From Pleurodeles waltl (lineage: Eukaryota; Chordata; Amphibia; Caudata; Salamandridae): 64,000 nt of DNA. How positions within the stretch are numbered: the stretch's first letter is position 1; the number at the start of each line of letters is the position of its first letter. The position numbers and the translations under genes were made by a program. The stretch covers positions 351,734,339 through 351,798,338 of the forward strand of contig NC_090451.1 of assembly GCF_031143425.1 (NCBI RefSeq), in the 5' to 3' direction. Shown here one piece after another: positions 53,609 to 64,000 of the stretch. Below the pieces are notes generated by a model. It searched no databases and was not told the DNA's origin. It worked only from the letters and a program-made list of their open reading frames with translations.

Positions 53609-56275
53609 GCATATGTAAGGAAATGCCTTCCTTGGCATGGTTACCCCCTGACTTTTTGCCTTTTGTTGATGCTAGTTATGATTGAAAGTGTGCTGGGATC
53701 CTGCTAACCAGGCCCCAGCACCAGTGTTCTTTCCCTAAACTGTACCTTTGTTCCCACAATTGGCACAGCCCTGGCACACAGATAAGTCTCTTGTAAATGG
53801 TCCCCTTGGTACCAAGGGCCCTGTGGCCAGGGAAGGTCTCTAAGGGCTGCAGCATATATTATGCCACCCTGGGGACCCCTCACTCAGCACATGCACACTG
53901 CCTCACAGCTTGTGTGTGCTGGTGGGGAGAAAATGACTAAGTTGACAAGGCACTCCCCTCTGGATGCCATGCCCACCTCTCACTGCATGTGGCATAAGTA
54001 AGTCACCCCTCTAGCAGGCCTTACAGCCCTAAGGCAGGGTGCACTATACCACAGGTGAGGGCATACTTGCATGAGCACTATGCCCCTACAGTGTCTAAGA
54101 AAAATCATAGGCATTGTAAGTTCAGGGTAGCCATAAAGAGTATATGGTCTGGGAGTCTGTCAATTATGAACTTCACAATTCCATAATGGCTTCACTGAAA
54201 TCTGGGAAGTTTGGTAACAAACTTCTCAGCACAATAAATGCACACTGATGCCAGTGGGGGATTCATTGTAAAATACACCGTGAGGGCATCTTAGAGATGT
54301 CCCCTGAATACCAGTCTGACTCCTAGTACCAGGCTGACCAGTTTCTGCCAGCTTGCCACAACCAGACAAGTTTCTGGCCACATGGAGTAAGTGCCTTTGT
54401 CACTCTGTGGCCAGGAACAAAGCCTGTACTGGGTGGAGGTGCTTCTCACCTCCCCCTGCAGGAACTGTAACACCTGGCAGTGAGCCTCAAAGGCTCATGC
54501 CTGTTGTTACAGCCCCCCAGGTAGTGGAGATGCCCGTTGCTACGGCCCCTACTTTTGGCGGCAAGGCCGGAGGAGATAATGAGAAAAACAAGGAGGAGTC
54601 ACCTACCAGTCAGGACAGCCCCTAAGGTGCCCTGAGTTGAGGTGACCCCTGCCTTTAGAAATCCTCCATCTTGAGTTTTCAGGATTCCCCCAGTAGGAAT
54701 AGGGATGTGCCCGCCTCCCCTCAGGGTAGAGGCACAGAGAGGGTGTAGCCACCCTCAAGGACAGTAGCCATTGGCTACTGCCCCCCAGATCTAAACACCC
54801 CCCTAAATTCAGTATTGTGGGGCGACCCTGAACTCAGGAAACCAGATTCCTGCAACCTGAAGAAAGAGGAATGACTGCTGACCTAAATGTCCCGCAGAGA
54901 CGACGGAGACACCAACTGACTTGGCCCCAGCCCTACCGGCCTGTCTCCATACTCAAAGAACCTGCACAGCGATGCATCTGAGTGGGACCAGCGACCTCAA
55001 ACTAAAGGACCAAGAAACTCTGGAGAACAGCAGCACTGTTCAGAACCTGCAACACCTTTGCAACAAAGAAGCAACTTTTAAAGAGACTCTCCCTTCCTGC
55101 CAGAAGTGTGAGACTTCACACTCTTCTCCGGACCCCCCTGGCTCGAGTTCAGGAGAACCAACACTGCAGAGAGGACTCCCAGGCGACTCCAACGACGTGG
55201 ACACCCTGAGTCGACCCCCCTGCACTCCCAAAGCGCAACTGCAGGGAGGATCCAGGGGCTCCCCCTGACCTCGACGGCCTGGTAATAAAGGAACCCAACG
55301 CCTGGACCAAGCACTGCACCCGCATCCCCCAGGACCGAGAGGAACCACCTATCATTGCAGGAGTGGCCAGCAGACAGCCCTCATCCTAGCCCAGTCAGTG
55401 GCTGCCGGCCTGAGAAGCCCCCCTGTGCCCTGCCTGCATCGCCTAAGTGACCCCCGGGTCCCTCCATTGCTTTCAATAGCAAACCTGATGCCTACTTCGC
55501 CTCCTGCACCCGGCTGCCCCTGTGCCGCTGAGGGTGTGTTTTGTGGGCTTGTGTGTGTCGTTCCCACCCCCCTCTCCCCCCAAGTGCTCTACAAAACCCC
55601 CCTGGTCTTCTCCCGGAGGACGCAGGTACTTACCTGTAAGCAGACTAGGACTGGAGCACCCTTGTTCTTCATAGGCACCTATGTGTTTAGGGCCTTCCTT
55701 TGACCTCTGCACCTGACCGGCCCTGTGTTGCTGGTGCTGTGGCTTTGGGGTTGCCTTGAACCCCCAATGGTGGGCTGCCTATGCCCAGGAGACTGACTGT
55801 GTAAGTACTTTACTTACCTGAGAAACCTAACCAAACTTACCTCCCCCAGGAACTGTTGATTTTTACACTGTGTCCACTTTTAAAATAGCTTTTTGCCATT
55901 TTAACCAAAACTGTGTACTACTGTTTTAAATTAAAGTTCTATACATATCTGTGTGAAGTACCTTGCATTTTATGTTCTTACCTCAAATCTTGAATCTTGT
56001 TCTAAAATAAATTAAGAAAATATATTTTTCTATAAAAGCTATTGGCCTGGAGTTAAGTCTTTGAGTGTGTGTTCCTCATTGATTTCCTGTGTGTGTACAA
56101 CAAAGGCTTAACACTACCCTCTGATAAGCCTACTGCTCGACCACACTACCACAAAACAGAGCATTAGTATTATCTCATTTTGCCACTATCTTACCTCTAA
56201 GGGGAACCCTTCGACTCTGTGCACACTGTCTCTCACTTTGAGATAGTATATACAGAGCCAACTTCCTACAGCATA
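53609..56275 (+). mobile_element. LTR-like family A, complete unit with 5-bp target duplication
   Basis: The unit is 53,614-56,270 (2,657 bp), beginning TGTAAGGAAATGCC and ending GAGCCAACTTCCTACA. It is flanked by GCATA at 53,609-53,613 and 56,271-56,275. AATAAA at 56,006-56,011 lies about 260 bp before the end. TG...CA ends plus a 5-bp duplication fit an LTR retrotransposon; with no internal gene it is best read as a very long solo LTR or a non-autonomous derivative. The last 60 bp contain a strong hairpin (CTCTGTG...CTATC and GAGATAG...ACAGAG). Copies or parts recur at 0.4, 12.4, 29.0 and 38.6-46.7 kb. Confidence 0.85.
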
Positions 56276-56570
56276 CTAATTTAAATCTGCCATGCTAATT
56301 CCAGTAGAATAACAATTTCCCCACCCCACCATCAGAGTTGCTGGCTGGCTAACACAATTTCCCCCCCACAAAAAAACACAAGACATCCATGGAGGAGTAA
56401 CAAGAGAAATAAACTAGAAGAGTCGCCCATCTATTGCAAGTTTTCAAACAGTCAGAATGTTAAGTTGGCTGAATCATAGTCATAATTGCAATAAGCAGAG
56501 GTTAATCAAACATATACAATTGTCATATAAACCCAATAAAAATCTTTATCAGAAATAAACTTTTGGCATT
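56276..56570. other. No recognisable feature
   Basis: Short AT-rich interval between the family A unit and the tandem dimer. Confidence 0.4.
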
Positions 56571-57550
56571 AGACTGTAATGTTCAGAACAGCCCCAAGAG
56601 GACACCACAATGAAAATACCATTTGTAAGAAACATGGTAATGTAACCATATAGTTAGCCCCTAGAGGACATAACCGCATGAAAAGAAAATGACCTAAAGT
56701 AATGCAGTGTAACCATATATTTAGCACCTAGAGGACATAGTGCATTACTCATTTTCAGGGCTAGCAGGCCTACTGCAATAATATAACAATAAAGACCCTT
56801 AAAACACAAACTGCTTCAATCTGTAAAACAAAAGTTCCAGCCATGAAAGAGGTTAAAAAGACACAGAATGGTGGGAGGGGTTATTATTTTGGGATCCCCA
56901 CTGACCTAGTATGGCAACCCAGGAACGATGCTAGACAGAGCGGGTTGTGGTGAACGTTTTGAAGGTTGGGCCCATTATCCTAGGACCACCACACACTGAG
57001 TTATGAGCAAAAATGTTTTGTGAAAGATTGCCCTGCAAAGCATTATGGGATGACCAGGTACAGCTAACATTGTAGTATGTTGACTGTAATGCTCAGAACA
57101 GCACCTAAAGGACACCACTTTAAAAATATCATTTGTAAGAAACATGGACATGTAACCATATAGTTAGCCCTGAGAGAGCATAACCACATTAAAACAGAAT
57201 GGTAGAAAGTAATGCAGTGCAACCATATATTTTGCCTCTAGAGGGCGTAGTGCATTATATATTATCAGGGCTTAGCAGGCTTACCGCAATACTAAGCCCC
57301 TTAGAGCACAAACTACTCAACTCTAAAACAAAAGTTCTAGCCATAAGAGAGCTTAAAAAGGGACTGAATGGTGAAAAGGGGTTATTATTTTGGGGTTTCC
57401 ACTAACCTAGTGTGGGGACCCAGTGATGACCTGAACAGAAAGCATGCGTCGTGCTTAACGTTTTGGTGGTGGCCCTATTGTCCTAGGACCACTACAGGCT
57501 GAGTTATGTGCAAAAATGTTGTGAAAAAGAATGCTTGCAAAGCATTATGT
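56571..57550. repeat. Tandem dimer of about 510-bp units
   Basis: Unit 1 (56,571-57,050) and unit 2 (57,082-57,550) share GACTGTAATG(T/C)TCAGAACAGC, CATTTGTAAGAAACATGG, ATGTAACCATATAGTTAGCC, AAAACAAAAGTTC(C/T)AGCCAT, GGGGTTATTATTTTGGG, CCTAGGACCAC and CAAAGCATTATG in the same order. The units have diverged by substitutions and small indels. No coding frame spans either. The family is not identified. Confidence 0.8.
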
Positions 57551-59486
57551 GTCGATTTTCTCAAGTACAGTGAGTATTGTTATATCGGCTCACAGCGTGA
57601 GAGCTGCATTGGGGATTTCTGTGCTTTTAGTAAAGCATTTAATAATTATTAGTGTTTTTGGGAAAGCCAAGGACAAGGAGCACAAAGGAGCGAGCCAAAA
57701 GAAACAACTCTGATTCGGTAACAGTGTGAACAATGTGACCAGCGCTTCAATACCGCCGGTGGAGTTTGCGATGTTGGAGCTGTGAATTCTGTGAGGGCCA
57801 TGGCTGCCATGAAGCACAAAGGGGAGAGCCAAACGAAAAAAGTAGTTTGCCCACTCTGAAGTTTATTGCCAATCTTGCAGTTACCCATTTGACAGGCTCA
57901 GTCTGCAAGGCGGTAAAAAAAAAAACGCCTCAAGGTGGGACAAACTTAAAGCATTTATCAATGACCTCACCAGATTTTGGAAAGGCAAGCCTACGAACCA
58001 GTGAAAGTGATGGGCGTGGTTAAAAGCCCACAGATCGATAACAGGTCGGAAAGCGCTTGCCCATTAGACCTAAAAATGTCTGTGTATTTCTAAAGATTAC
58101 AGTTATCCAATCAGCTTTGTCTGTTGTGAACTCTTGTGTATTCTGATATAATAAAAATATGCTTGGGTGTGTTTGTACTGTAGCCATGCGCTTTTGCTGT
58201 GAATGGTGAAGAAAGAGGATGGCACGCGCGGCACAAGCTCTTTGGATTTTAATTTTTTCGGTGTACACATGGCTGTAATTAATATTTGATGTTTCTGCTT
58301 CTGTTCCTATTGTAAGACCTCAACGCTGAAAACAACAATCGGAGCCAAGTGCTTAATTTCTTTGCTTATTCTTCATCTTATTATGTTTTCCTTTAAGTCT
58401 GTAGGATGATGTACTCAGTTGCAAATATAAAGCTGGGCGAATCCCCCCGATATAAACACTACAATGCTTTCGTATGTGTCAATTATGTCTTTGAGGGCCA
58501 CAATTCCATCGCCGTTGACCTTAAAGCCCACTGCTTCTTTTTCAGTTTTCTCTATAGTAATCCATTTTCCTCTTTTGCTTTGTAATACTCACGGAACTGT
58601 GATGAAGACTGCATTTTCACTGAGCACTTCACAAAAGAACGAAAATACAATTTACGGCAGAACCACCTGCTAATTCGTTTTGACAGCATATCCCACATCG
58701 GGATTCCCAGGAGATATTGCATGGGCGCCTTAAAGATTCTGCCACTGTTCCCCCCCTTGTTCAAGCATGCAAGGTGACTTAAATTTGCCATCCTTTTAGA
58801 TTTCAAAACTTGCATTATTTATAATGTTGGTACGCTATTTATGGCATACTGGAGGAATGCAAGAGAAGCTGTGTAAACTAGAGTAGTTGAGGAAAAACTA
58901 GCATATATCAACCGTTGTTTCTGTTACAAGTAGCCATTATTTGCTTAATGCCCACATATGCCAAATGCAACATAGTTTTAACTCATTGTATACTTGATAA
59001 TACAATCACGTTTGTCCGTTTTTTTCTTTGATTTTACTTTGTACAAAAGTTGTTTTAGTCCAAGAAGCACATCTAGATTTTGAGAACGTAAAAGCCTTTT
59101 ATTGAGCCAATCACATACAGGGATACGTGTGTGTCTGGACCAAATACAGCCAATTCATCCCAGTGATATTTAATCTTTTACCTGAAAGCTTCTAGTAATA
59201 CCCAGCAGTATTCTTGTTGGGTGACCAGGCACATTATTTCTTCATAGGGAAAAAGGTTTGAAAGGACTTGTGATGTGCATACAAAACTTTCTGTTGACTT
59301 CATGCCTTCATGTTAATAAAAAAAAAAAGGATATATGAAAGTGTTCACAGCGTGTAGGTAAAGCTACTTAACACTTAATGTTTGGCCCCTTCAACAGATG
59401 CTCTGAAAGGATGGCCTAAGTCACTTGCCACTTCTAATACAATGGAGATGTGTAAACACAATTCCTAAAATCAATTCAGATCTATA
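57551..59486. other. No recognisable gene; weak internal repeat
   Basis: A short motif recurs (CAAGGAGCACAAAGGAGCGAG near 57,674 and GAAGCACAAAGGGGAGAG near 57,812, both followed by CCAAA-type sequence), suggesting part of an unidentified repeat. The rest, including frames at 58,464-58,815, lacks family resemblance. A run of A occurs at 59,318-59,328. Confidence 0.4.
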
Positions 59487-60477
59487 ATCTAAACCAGTGA
59501 TACTCAAAGTACGGCCCGGGGGCCGCATGCGGCCCTCCTGACCTTCACGTGTGGCACCGCCTGAATGACTACTGTTTACTTGAGACAGCATTAACATTCA
59601 GAAAAATATTAAAGGGCCAAGCGTGTATTTCCATGTTAACCAAAGTAAAAAAGAAGAAGCAAATAAAGTGCCCTTCACCACTTAACTTTATGAACATATT
59701 CATTCTTTAAGAAATCTTAAAACAAAAGTGTAAGAATATGATGCAGTTTCTTTAGAATTCAAAAATGTATTTCATGAACATGCAGATGTGTTTCACATTA
59801 GTACATCAGATTATATCAGTGCATTCTGAAGTATTTTTTAAAACTGATAGTTTACAAAAATTAATGCAGAAACATTCATGCCGCCTACAGCCCGTAAAAC
59901 ATTGTGAATAGTGAACTAGGAGGCAGGTCATTTGCCACATGGAACCCTCTGGGTAGCCTGGGTTGTTATTTCACATGGATAACATTATAGTTTATTACAT
60001 CAATCATAAATAAAGGTTTTGTACAGTGTATATCCTGAACTCATATATTTAAAGGATCACATAGTTTAATCGAGAGGGGAGGCCGGGATTGATACTAGTT
60101 TTTCTGGTTTCACATTGTGCAATTCTATTTAATTTCTATACAATAACACTTGGCACTCTATAGGTAATGATAGCAAGCAGAGAAGGCTTACCCCAAAGTG
60201 TGGTAGAGGCACAGCGCTTCAAAGACAGCATAACACAGTATTGTCAAATCAATGGCATATTAGGGGCTTCATTTAGAGGACCGTATGGAATGAAACACTG
60301 CAAATAACACCATGACTCCCTGACCATACCATGATTCACTCCCGCTAAGGCCACTTAAACCCCTTTCCCCTGCAATGCCCTACTTCCACCGTCTTGGCAT
60401 TAATTTGGCCCCTGGCACACTACAGGCCATACTTTGTGGCCCTTGGGAAAATGTTTGCGAGTACCCATGATCTAAGC
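59487..60477. mobile_element. Non-autonomous hAT-type element with 8-bp target duplication
   Basis: The element is 59,495-60,469 (975 bp). The left end CAGTGATACTCAAAGTACGG and the right end TGTTTGCGAGTACCCATG form a degenerate inverted repeat; the GGCCCGGGGGCCGC block near 59,513 resembles the subterminal region of vertebrate hAT elements. Flanking 8-mers are ATCTAAAC (59,487-59,494) and ATCTAAGC (60,470-60,477), 7/8 identical. No transposase is seen. Confidence 0.8.
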
Positions 60478-61400
60478 TCTGTAAACTCCCTTTAAATCTG
60501 TAAACTTAAGGAGATCAACAGAATTTAAACAAATGCCTACTAGTGTGCCTAAGATTCTCTACAGAACTAGTAGGTCTGCTGAGAAATCATAACTGAGTTA
60601 ATAAAGAATGTAGCTTTTTCTTTTTGTCTTAACGAAAAATATGTGGTGATTTAGAATCAAAAACAATCTTCTAATGGATAACTCTAAAGGCAGGTTCCCT
60701 ATTTTAGAGTATCCCCTAGGCCCCAGACCCATCAGGAGAACTTTGTTGGATTCCTTTTGCTTTCTGGTAGGTGGGGTTGCTCTGACTCTATACCATCCCT
60801 AAAGTGACAGATCTAAGCCACATGCAAGCGTGACCCGTGCACTCTAGCAAAAGTTTATTTTTCTTCCAGTTTCGGACTGGGACATGAAATAGGCCCAGGC
60901 ATCAATTTAAAAGTGGCCCCAATTAGTGAATCAGGCAGCTGATAAAGTGGCATATGTTTGCAAATCATGGCACCTTTAAACTTGTGATAACGAGCTGTCA
61001 CACAAGCCCTTTGCCCACTGCCTTATTGCCCTATAGGCCAGTCCATATCACTTTCAGGATGTAAGTCACACTTCATCAAGGCCACCAGGCACGGAACCGA
61101 TTCCTTAGTTGGTCTCAATGCATCCCAGGTTTCACAGTTCATTGTAGACCCTGCAGCAAATCGATGCCTTCAGAGAGGCCATGATCTAAATGGTCAGTCT
61201 GCTTCTGACTACTTCTGGTACGCTTTTGGACTCCCATGGAACCACAGGGCCTTCCAATCAGGTTACTGCCAGCAGGTTACTTCCCAGTGCTGTCTATCCA
61301 CTCAGGATCGGTTACCAGACCTGTTCCAACTTCAGTACAGGGATCCACTCCAGCCCTGATATACATATGATATACATACAGGTTCTCACGTCCTGATGGT
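60478..61400. other. No recognisable gene
   Basis: CAGTTTCGGACTGGGACATG near 60,870 looks like a hAT-type terminal sequence, but I could not find a matching right end, so no element is called. Confidence 0.35.
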
Positions 61401-61760
61401 GGTGCCAAAACCGCCGGTGAATACAGCAGCGGCTCGCCTGAGTTACAGGGAGCGGGGTAAGAGTTGTGGGGTGGGGGTGGTAAAGGAATTTTAATTAAAA
61501 TAATAATAAACTTACCTCCGCGCCGCTTCTCGCCGCACCGCTCCTCGCCGCACCGCTCCTCTCTTCTGTCCTGTAGTGCAGGCACAGGCTCCCAGCCTGC
61601 CCTGCGGCTAATCCTGATGCTGCTCGGAGCTGTGCTGCTGGGCTGGAGAGAGCGCTGTGCGCATGTGTATTAGGCCGGCCAAACATACATGCACAGTGAG
61701 GGAGTGCACAGTGCACTCCCCTCATTGCTTGCCACCCCATTGCCCCGCCCCTTTCACAAG
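61400..61760. repeat. GC-rich segment with short tandem repeat
   Basis: After an AT-rich run (TTTTAATTAAAATAATAATAA at about 61,489) comes CTTACCTCCGCGCCG and two copies of CGCCGCACCGCTCCT (about 61,531-61,560). The composition differs sharply from both sides, suggesting part of an unidentified repeat. Short frames on both strands are compositional. Confidence 0.5.
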
Positions 61761-62100
61761 GAAGGGACAATAAACTCAGATGATCAATAACTGGCAGGAC
61801 ATGGCCTAGTATGTTATTTGCAGTAGTTTAGATACCACACCCTGCACTGGTAGGGCAGTTAGCACCAGTGATGTCCTTCATAGACATTACTGATGATGCC
61901 CATCGGGTTCTCTTGTGATGTACACGCTTCACTAATATGCTATTCGATGGCTCTTGCCTATGGGAAGAGATGGTGAACTCTGCTTTAGAATGCTTTAAAG
62001 ACAACAGAACTACACTACGTTCCATGGAGCTGTTGAGTTCTGCCAATTATTTCGATTCCTGATTGGATACTTCTAACATTAAATTCTTCACCTTGGAATA

Positions 62101-62135
62101 CCTCGCCCCCCCACCCCCCCCCACCCCCCCCAACC
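62101..62135. repeat. C-rich low-complexity tract
   Basis: Runs of C separated by single A, followed by CCAACCTCC, just before the start of the next DIRS element. Confidence 0.85.
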
Positions 62136-62159
62136 TCCAAGCACCAGGAGGTTGAATTC

Positions 62160-64000
62160 AGATCCTTTCTCAGCACTGTTCCTGAGTGCTGCTAGGTGGA
62201 GCCCTGGAGCTCCATACCACCCCAGAAGTGACAGTGTGTGAGTTGCATAAAAGCACCACCATGTATGCTGACATCAGTTTCTCTTTCTGTGCCCTTAAGA
62301 TGGACCAATAGCTCAGAGGTCTTTCCTCTTAAAACAACAAGCTTCAAGCCATGCTGGGGTTGCAGAAAACAGATGTCAGTCAGTTACCTGTACGAGGTGT
62401 CTCTTTGGTGTTTTAGGCTTGGGCCATGACACAGTCATACAACAATTTTCCCCTTTGTGTACCCAAGGGGGATGTAGGACCGAGAAGCGAAGGTATAAGT
62501 CGCTGAACATCAAAAGAAGTTGAGACCCTTGCATAAGTCCCGTTCCAGCTCACAGACATGGTCTTAGTCTCAGGACCGTCCTTGCTAAAAGTTTGTCTTG
62601 CAGTCAAAGTCTTCTGGTAAGTACTCATCGGAAGTCTAAATGCAAACAAAAACAAGCGATCATGGGACTCAACACCATCTTGCCACTACTTGTTCAAGGA
62701 GACGGTGTAAAGCATCACAATGTTAGTTGGTCTTTCCTGTGATCCTGGAGCACAGAGCTGATCCCGTTGCACCCTAGGTTTTCCCAGGCCATCGACGACA
62801 CCACAGGAAATCGAGGCTTGCAGCGAGACGGCTGCTCGTCGAAATCGTTGCCAACGTCTGTGGAAGAGGATCATATTCTGATCCCAATGTGTGTCTCGAA
62901 CAGACTTAAGCCAGATCTTGCCCAATGTCATGATACAAAATCACAAAAGCACAACTGACCATTTAACAGTTGAAGTCTACACAGATGCATCTACCAGGGC
63001 TCGGAGTCTGAAAAAGGTACATGACCAGAGGGAAATGAAGATGGTGGGGTATGGGGTGGCAATCTTCCCCTCCTTATGACGATTACAGTTTTTATATGAT
63101 TTTACTAGATGCCATTGGGCTTCATACTCTTCTGATGCAGGGTTAGACTTTCCACTTGGACCACTGACTAATCTTGATTTTCTCACTAAACATCCTACTC
63201 CAGGCAGCCTGGTGTTTCAGTCTTTAACCAGTAAGGTAAACTGCAGTTATTTCCCATATAACTTCTCCTGATATGGAGTCCAAGAGGATTGTGGCATTGG
63301 AAAACAAATGATGTCTTCGACCAGTCTGTTGAAGCGATGGATCACTGCAGTCTATTTGGTGGGCTGCTAAAGTGCCCTCTGGGACGTGGCCAGAGAGATC
63401 TTCCTGGGGGTCCCAGAAGAACTTAGTGTGTCTATGGCACAAACAATTCATGATGGACAGGACCTGGGCAAGTATGTCATTCATGCTGGCCTAGGCATTA
63501 CTGATTTCTGCCTGCCTAGAGAGGGAACGTAGATCAAGCATTGTGCTCCTCCACCATGTCTCTATGCATTTTTCAGGGTTTTCTGGAGATGTGCGAGTCT
63601 TTCTCATGATTCTACCATTTGATGGCTCACACCTTTTTGTTGAAAAAGCAGATTCTGTTTGGAACAATTTTAGGGCTTGTAGAGCCATGACACACTTTCT
63701 GGGACTGTTGACTCCCACTGAGAAATTCCTGCATCAGTTTCTAGAATTCAGGGGCTACACCGGGGGCTAGCATAAGCCATCATCAATCATCCCAACCACT
63801 GCAGCAGTTACATTAGTACTTTTGAGTCTGAGGACAGGGTTCTGGCAAACATCATGGAGGCGAGCAGTGGCACCAGTTCTTTCAGTCTCCTCTTACCTGT
63901 GGCAACAGCATCTAAGGCACTTTAGTTCGTACTTAGTGACACACACTGTTACTGTGTGGGGCAGGATCTTATATTTCATTCCAGGATGGCAATCCATCAT
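62160..64000 (+). mobile_element. DIRS-3: left half of a DIRS-like element, runs off the window
   Basis: The repeat region is recognisable by GTGCTGCTAGGTGGAGCC, GAAGTGACAGTGTGTGAG, AGCACCACCATGTATGCTG and ACATCAGTTTCTCTTTCTGTG, which follow DIRS-1 and DIRS-2 in order. Gag-like coding sequence extends to the window end, where GGCAATCCATCAT matches the region just before the RT in DIRS-1 (GGCAATCCATCACATTGG). RT and recombinase should lie beyond 64,000. The outermost left terminus is not clear. Confidence 0.75.
62330..63770 (+). pseudogene. DIRS-3 gag-like gene, broken
   Basis: N-terminus: FKPCWGCRKQMSVSYLYEVS, LWCF at 62,341-62,420, homologous to DIRS-1 FKPCGACHRTMTVTDLHSVCLWCL. Middle: LTNLDFLTKHPTPGSLVFQS at about 63,165-63,225, matching NDPGFLTQHSTPESLV. 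C-terminal: PEELSVSMAQTIHDGQDLGKYV at about 63,411-63,477 (compare KDVRDTLTQAVKDGRDAAKF), then FSGDVRVFLMILPFDGSHLF and EKADSVW (63,580-63,665). Frames change several times and stops are frequent. Confidence 0.75.

Noticed and set aside
60868..61400. A hAT element starting CAGTTTCGGACTGGG
   Set aside because: No matching right inverted end or 8-bp duplication was found.
1..64000. tRNA, rRNA or snRNA genes
   Set aside because: I looked for paired A/B-box-like blocks and cloverleaf arms at obvious GC-rich short segments and found none convincing; a tRNAscan or Infernal run would be decisive.

Overview
The window looks like intergenic or intronic DNA from a very large, transposon-dense vertebrate genome. 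A urodele amphibian, probably a newt-like salamander, is the best inference. The reasons are several DIRS tyrosine-recombinase retrotransposons, L1/Tx1-type and L2-type LINEs, a Penelope-like element, hAT-type elements with 8-bp target duplications, and very long TG...CA LTR-like units. I found no host protein-coding exon, rRNA, tRNA or CRISPR array that I can defend. Almost every recognisable reading frame is a decayed transposon gene.

Layout. 0.4-2.5 kb: a diverged minus-strand member of LTR-like family A. About 3.0-9.6 kb: a broken minus-strand L1/Tx1-type LINE, carrying near 5.1-5.8 kb a block that contains a hammerhead-like motif. 9.80-9.97 kb: a fold-back MITE. 10.5-11.3 kb: a tandem repeat. 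12.6-20.9 kb: a Penelope-like element split by a 5.6-kb DIRS element (DIRS-1). 20.9-26.4 kb: a LINE of uncertain clade, with a duplicated ORF1 segment and a hAT-type element inside it; that element holds a MITE dimer, itself split by another hAT MITE. 26.4-29.0 kb: a plus-strand L1 5' end with ORF1. 29.0-32.85 kb: truncated family A, a DIRS recombinase fragment, and family B.

34.1-47.15 kb is a three-level nest. DIRS-2 was interrupted near its right end by family A (38,567-46,743), and that copy was interrupted in turn by an L2-type LINE of about 5.5 kb (40,781-46,295). The LINE's upstream region carries about 16 CCAAT boxes in tandem repeats between two outward-facing TATA boxes. 47.8-50.4 kb: a complete family B unit (5-bp duplication) inserted into the start of a second DIRS lineage. 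50.9-52.9 kb: the 3' part of a minus-strand L1. 53.6-56.3 kb: a complete family A unit with 5-bp duplication. 56.6-57.55 kb: a tandem dimer. 59.5-60.5 kb: a hAT-type element. About 62.16 kb to the window end: the left half of another DIRS element.

The biology is therefore a stratified record of insertions. The DIRS elements encode Gag, RT-RNase H and a tyrosine recombinase that inserts a circular intermediate. LINEs use an APE-type endonuclease plus RT. The Penelope-like element has RT plus GIY-YIG. The MITEs and LTR-like units encode nothing I can recognise. Boundaries given to the base are those fixed by target duplications or by comparison of copies inside this window; the others are approximate.
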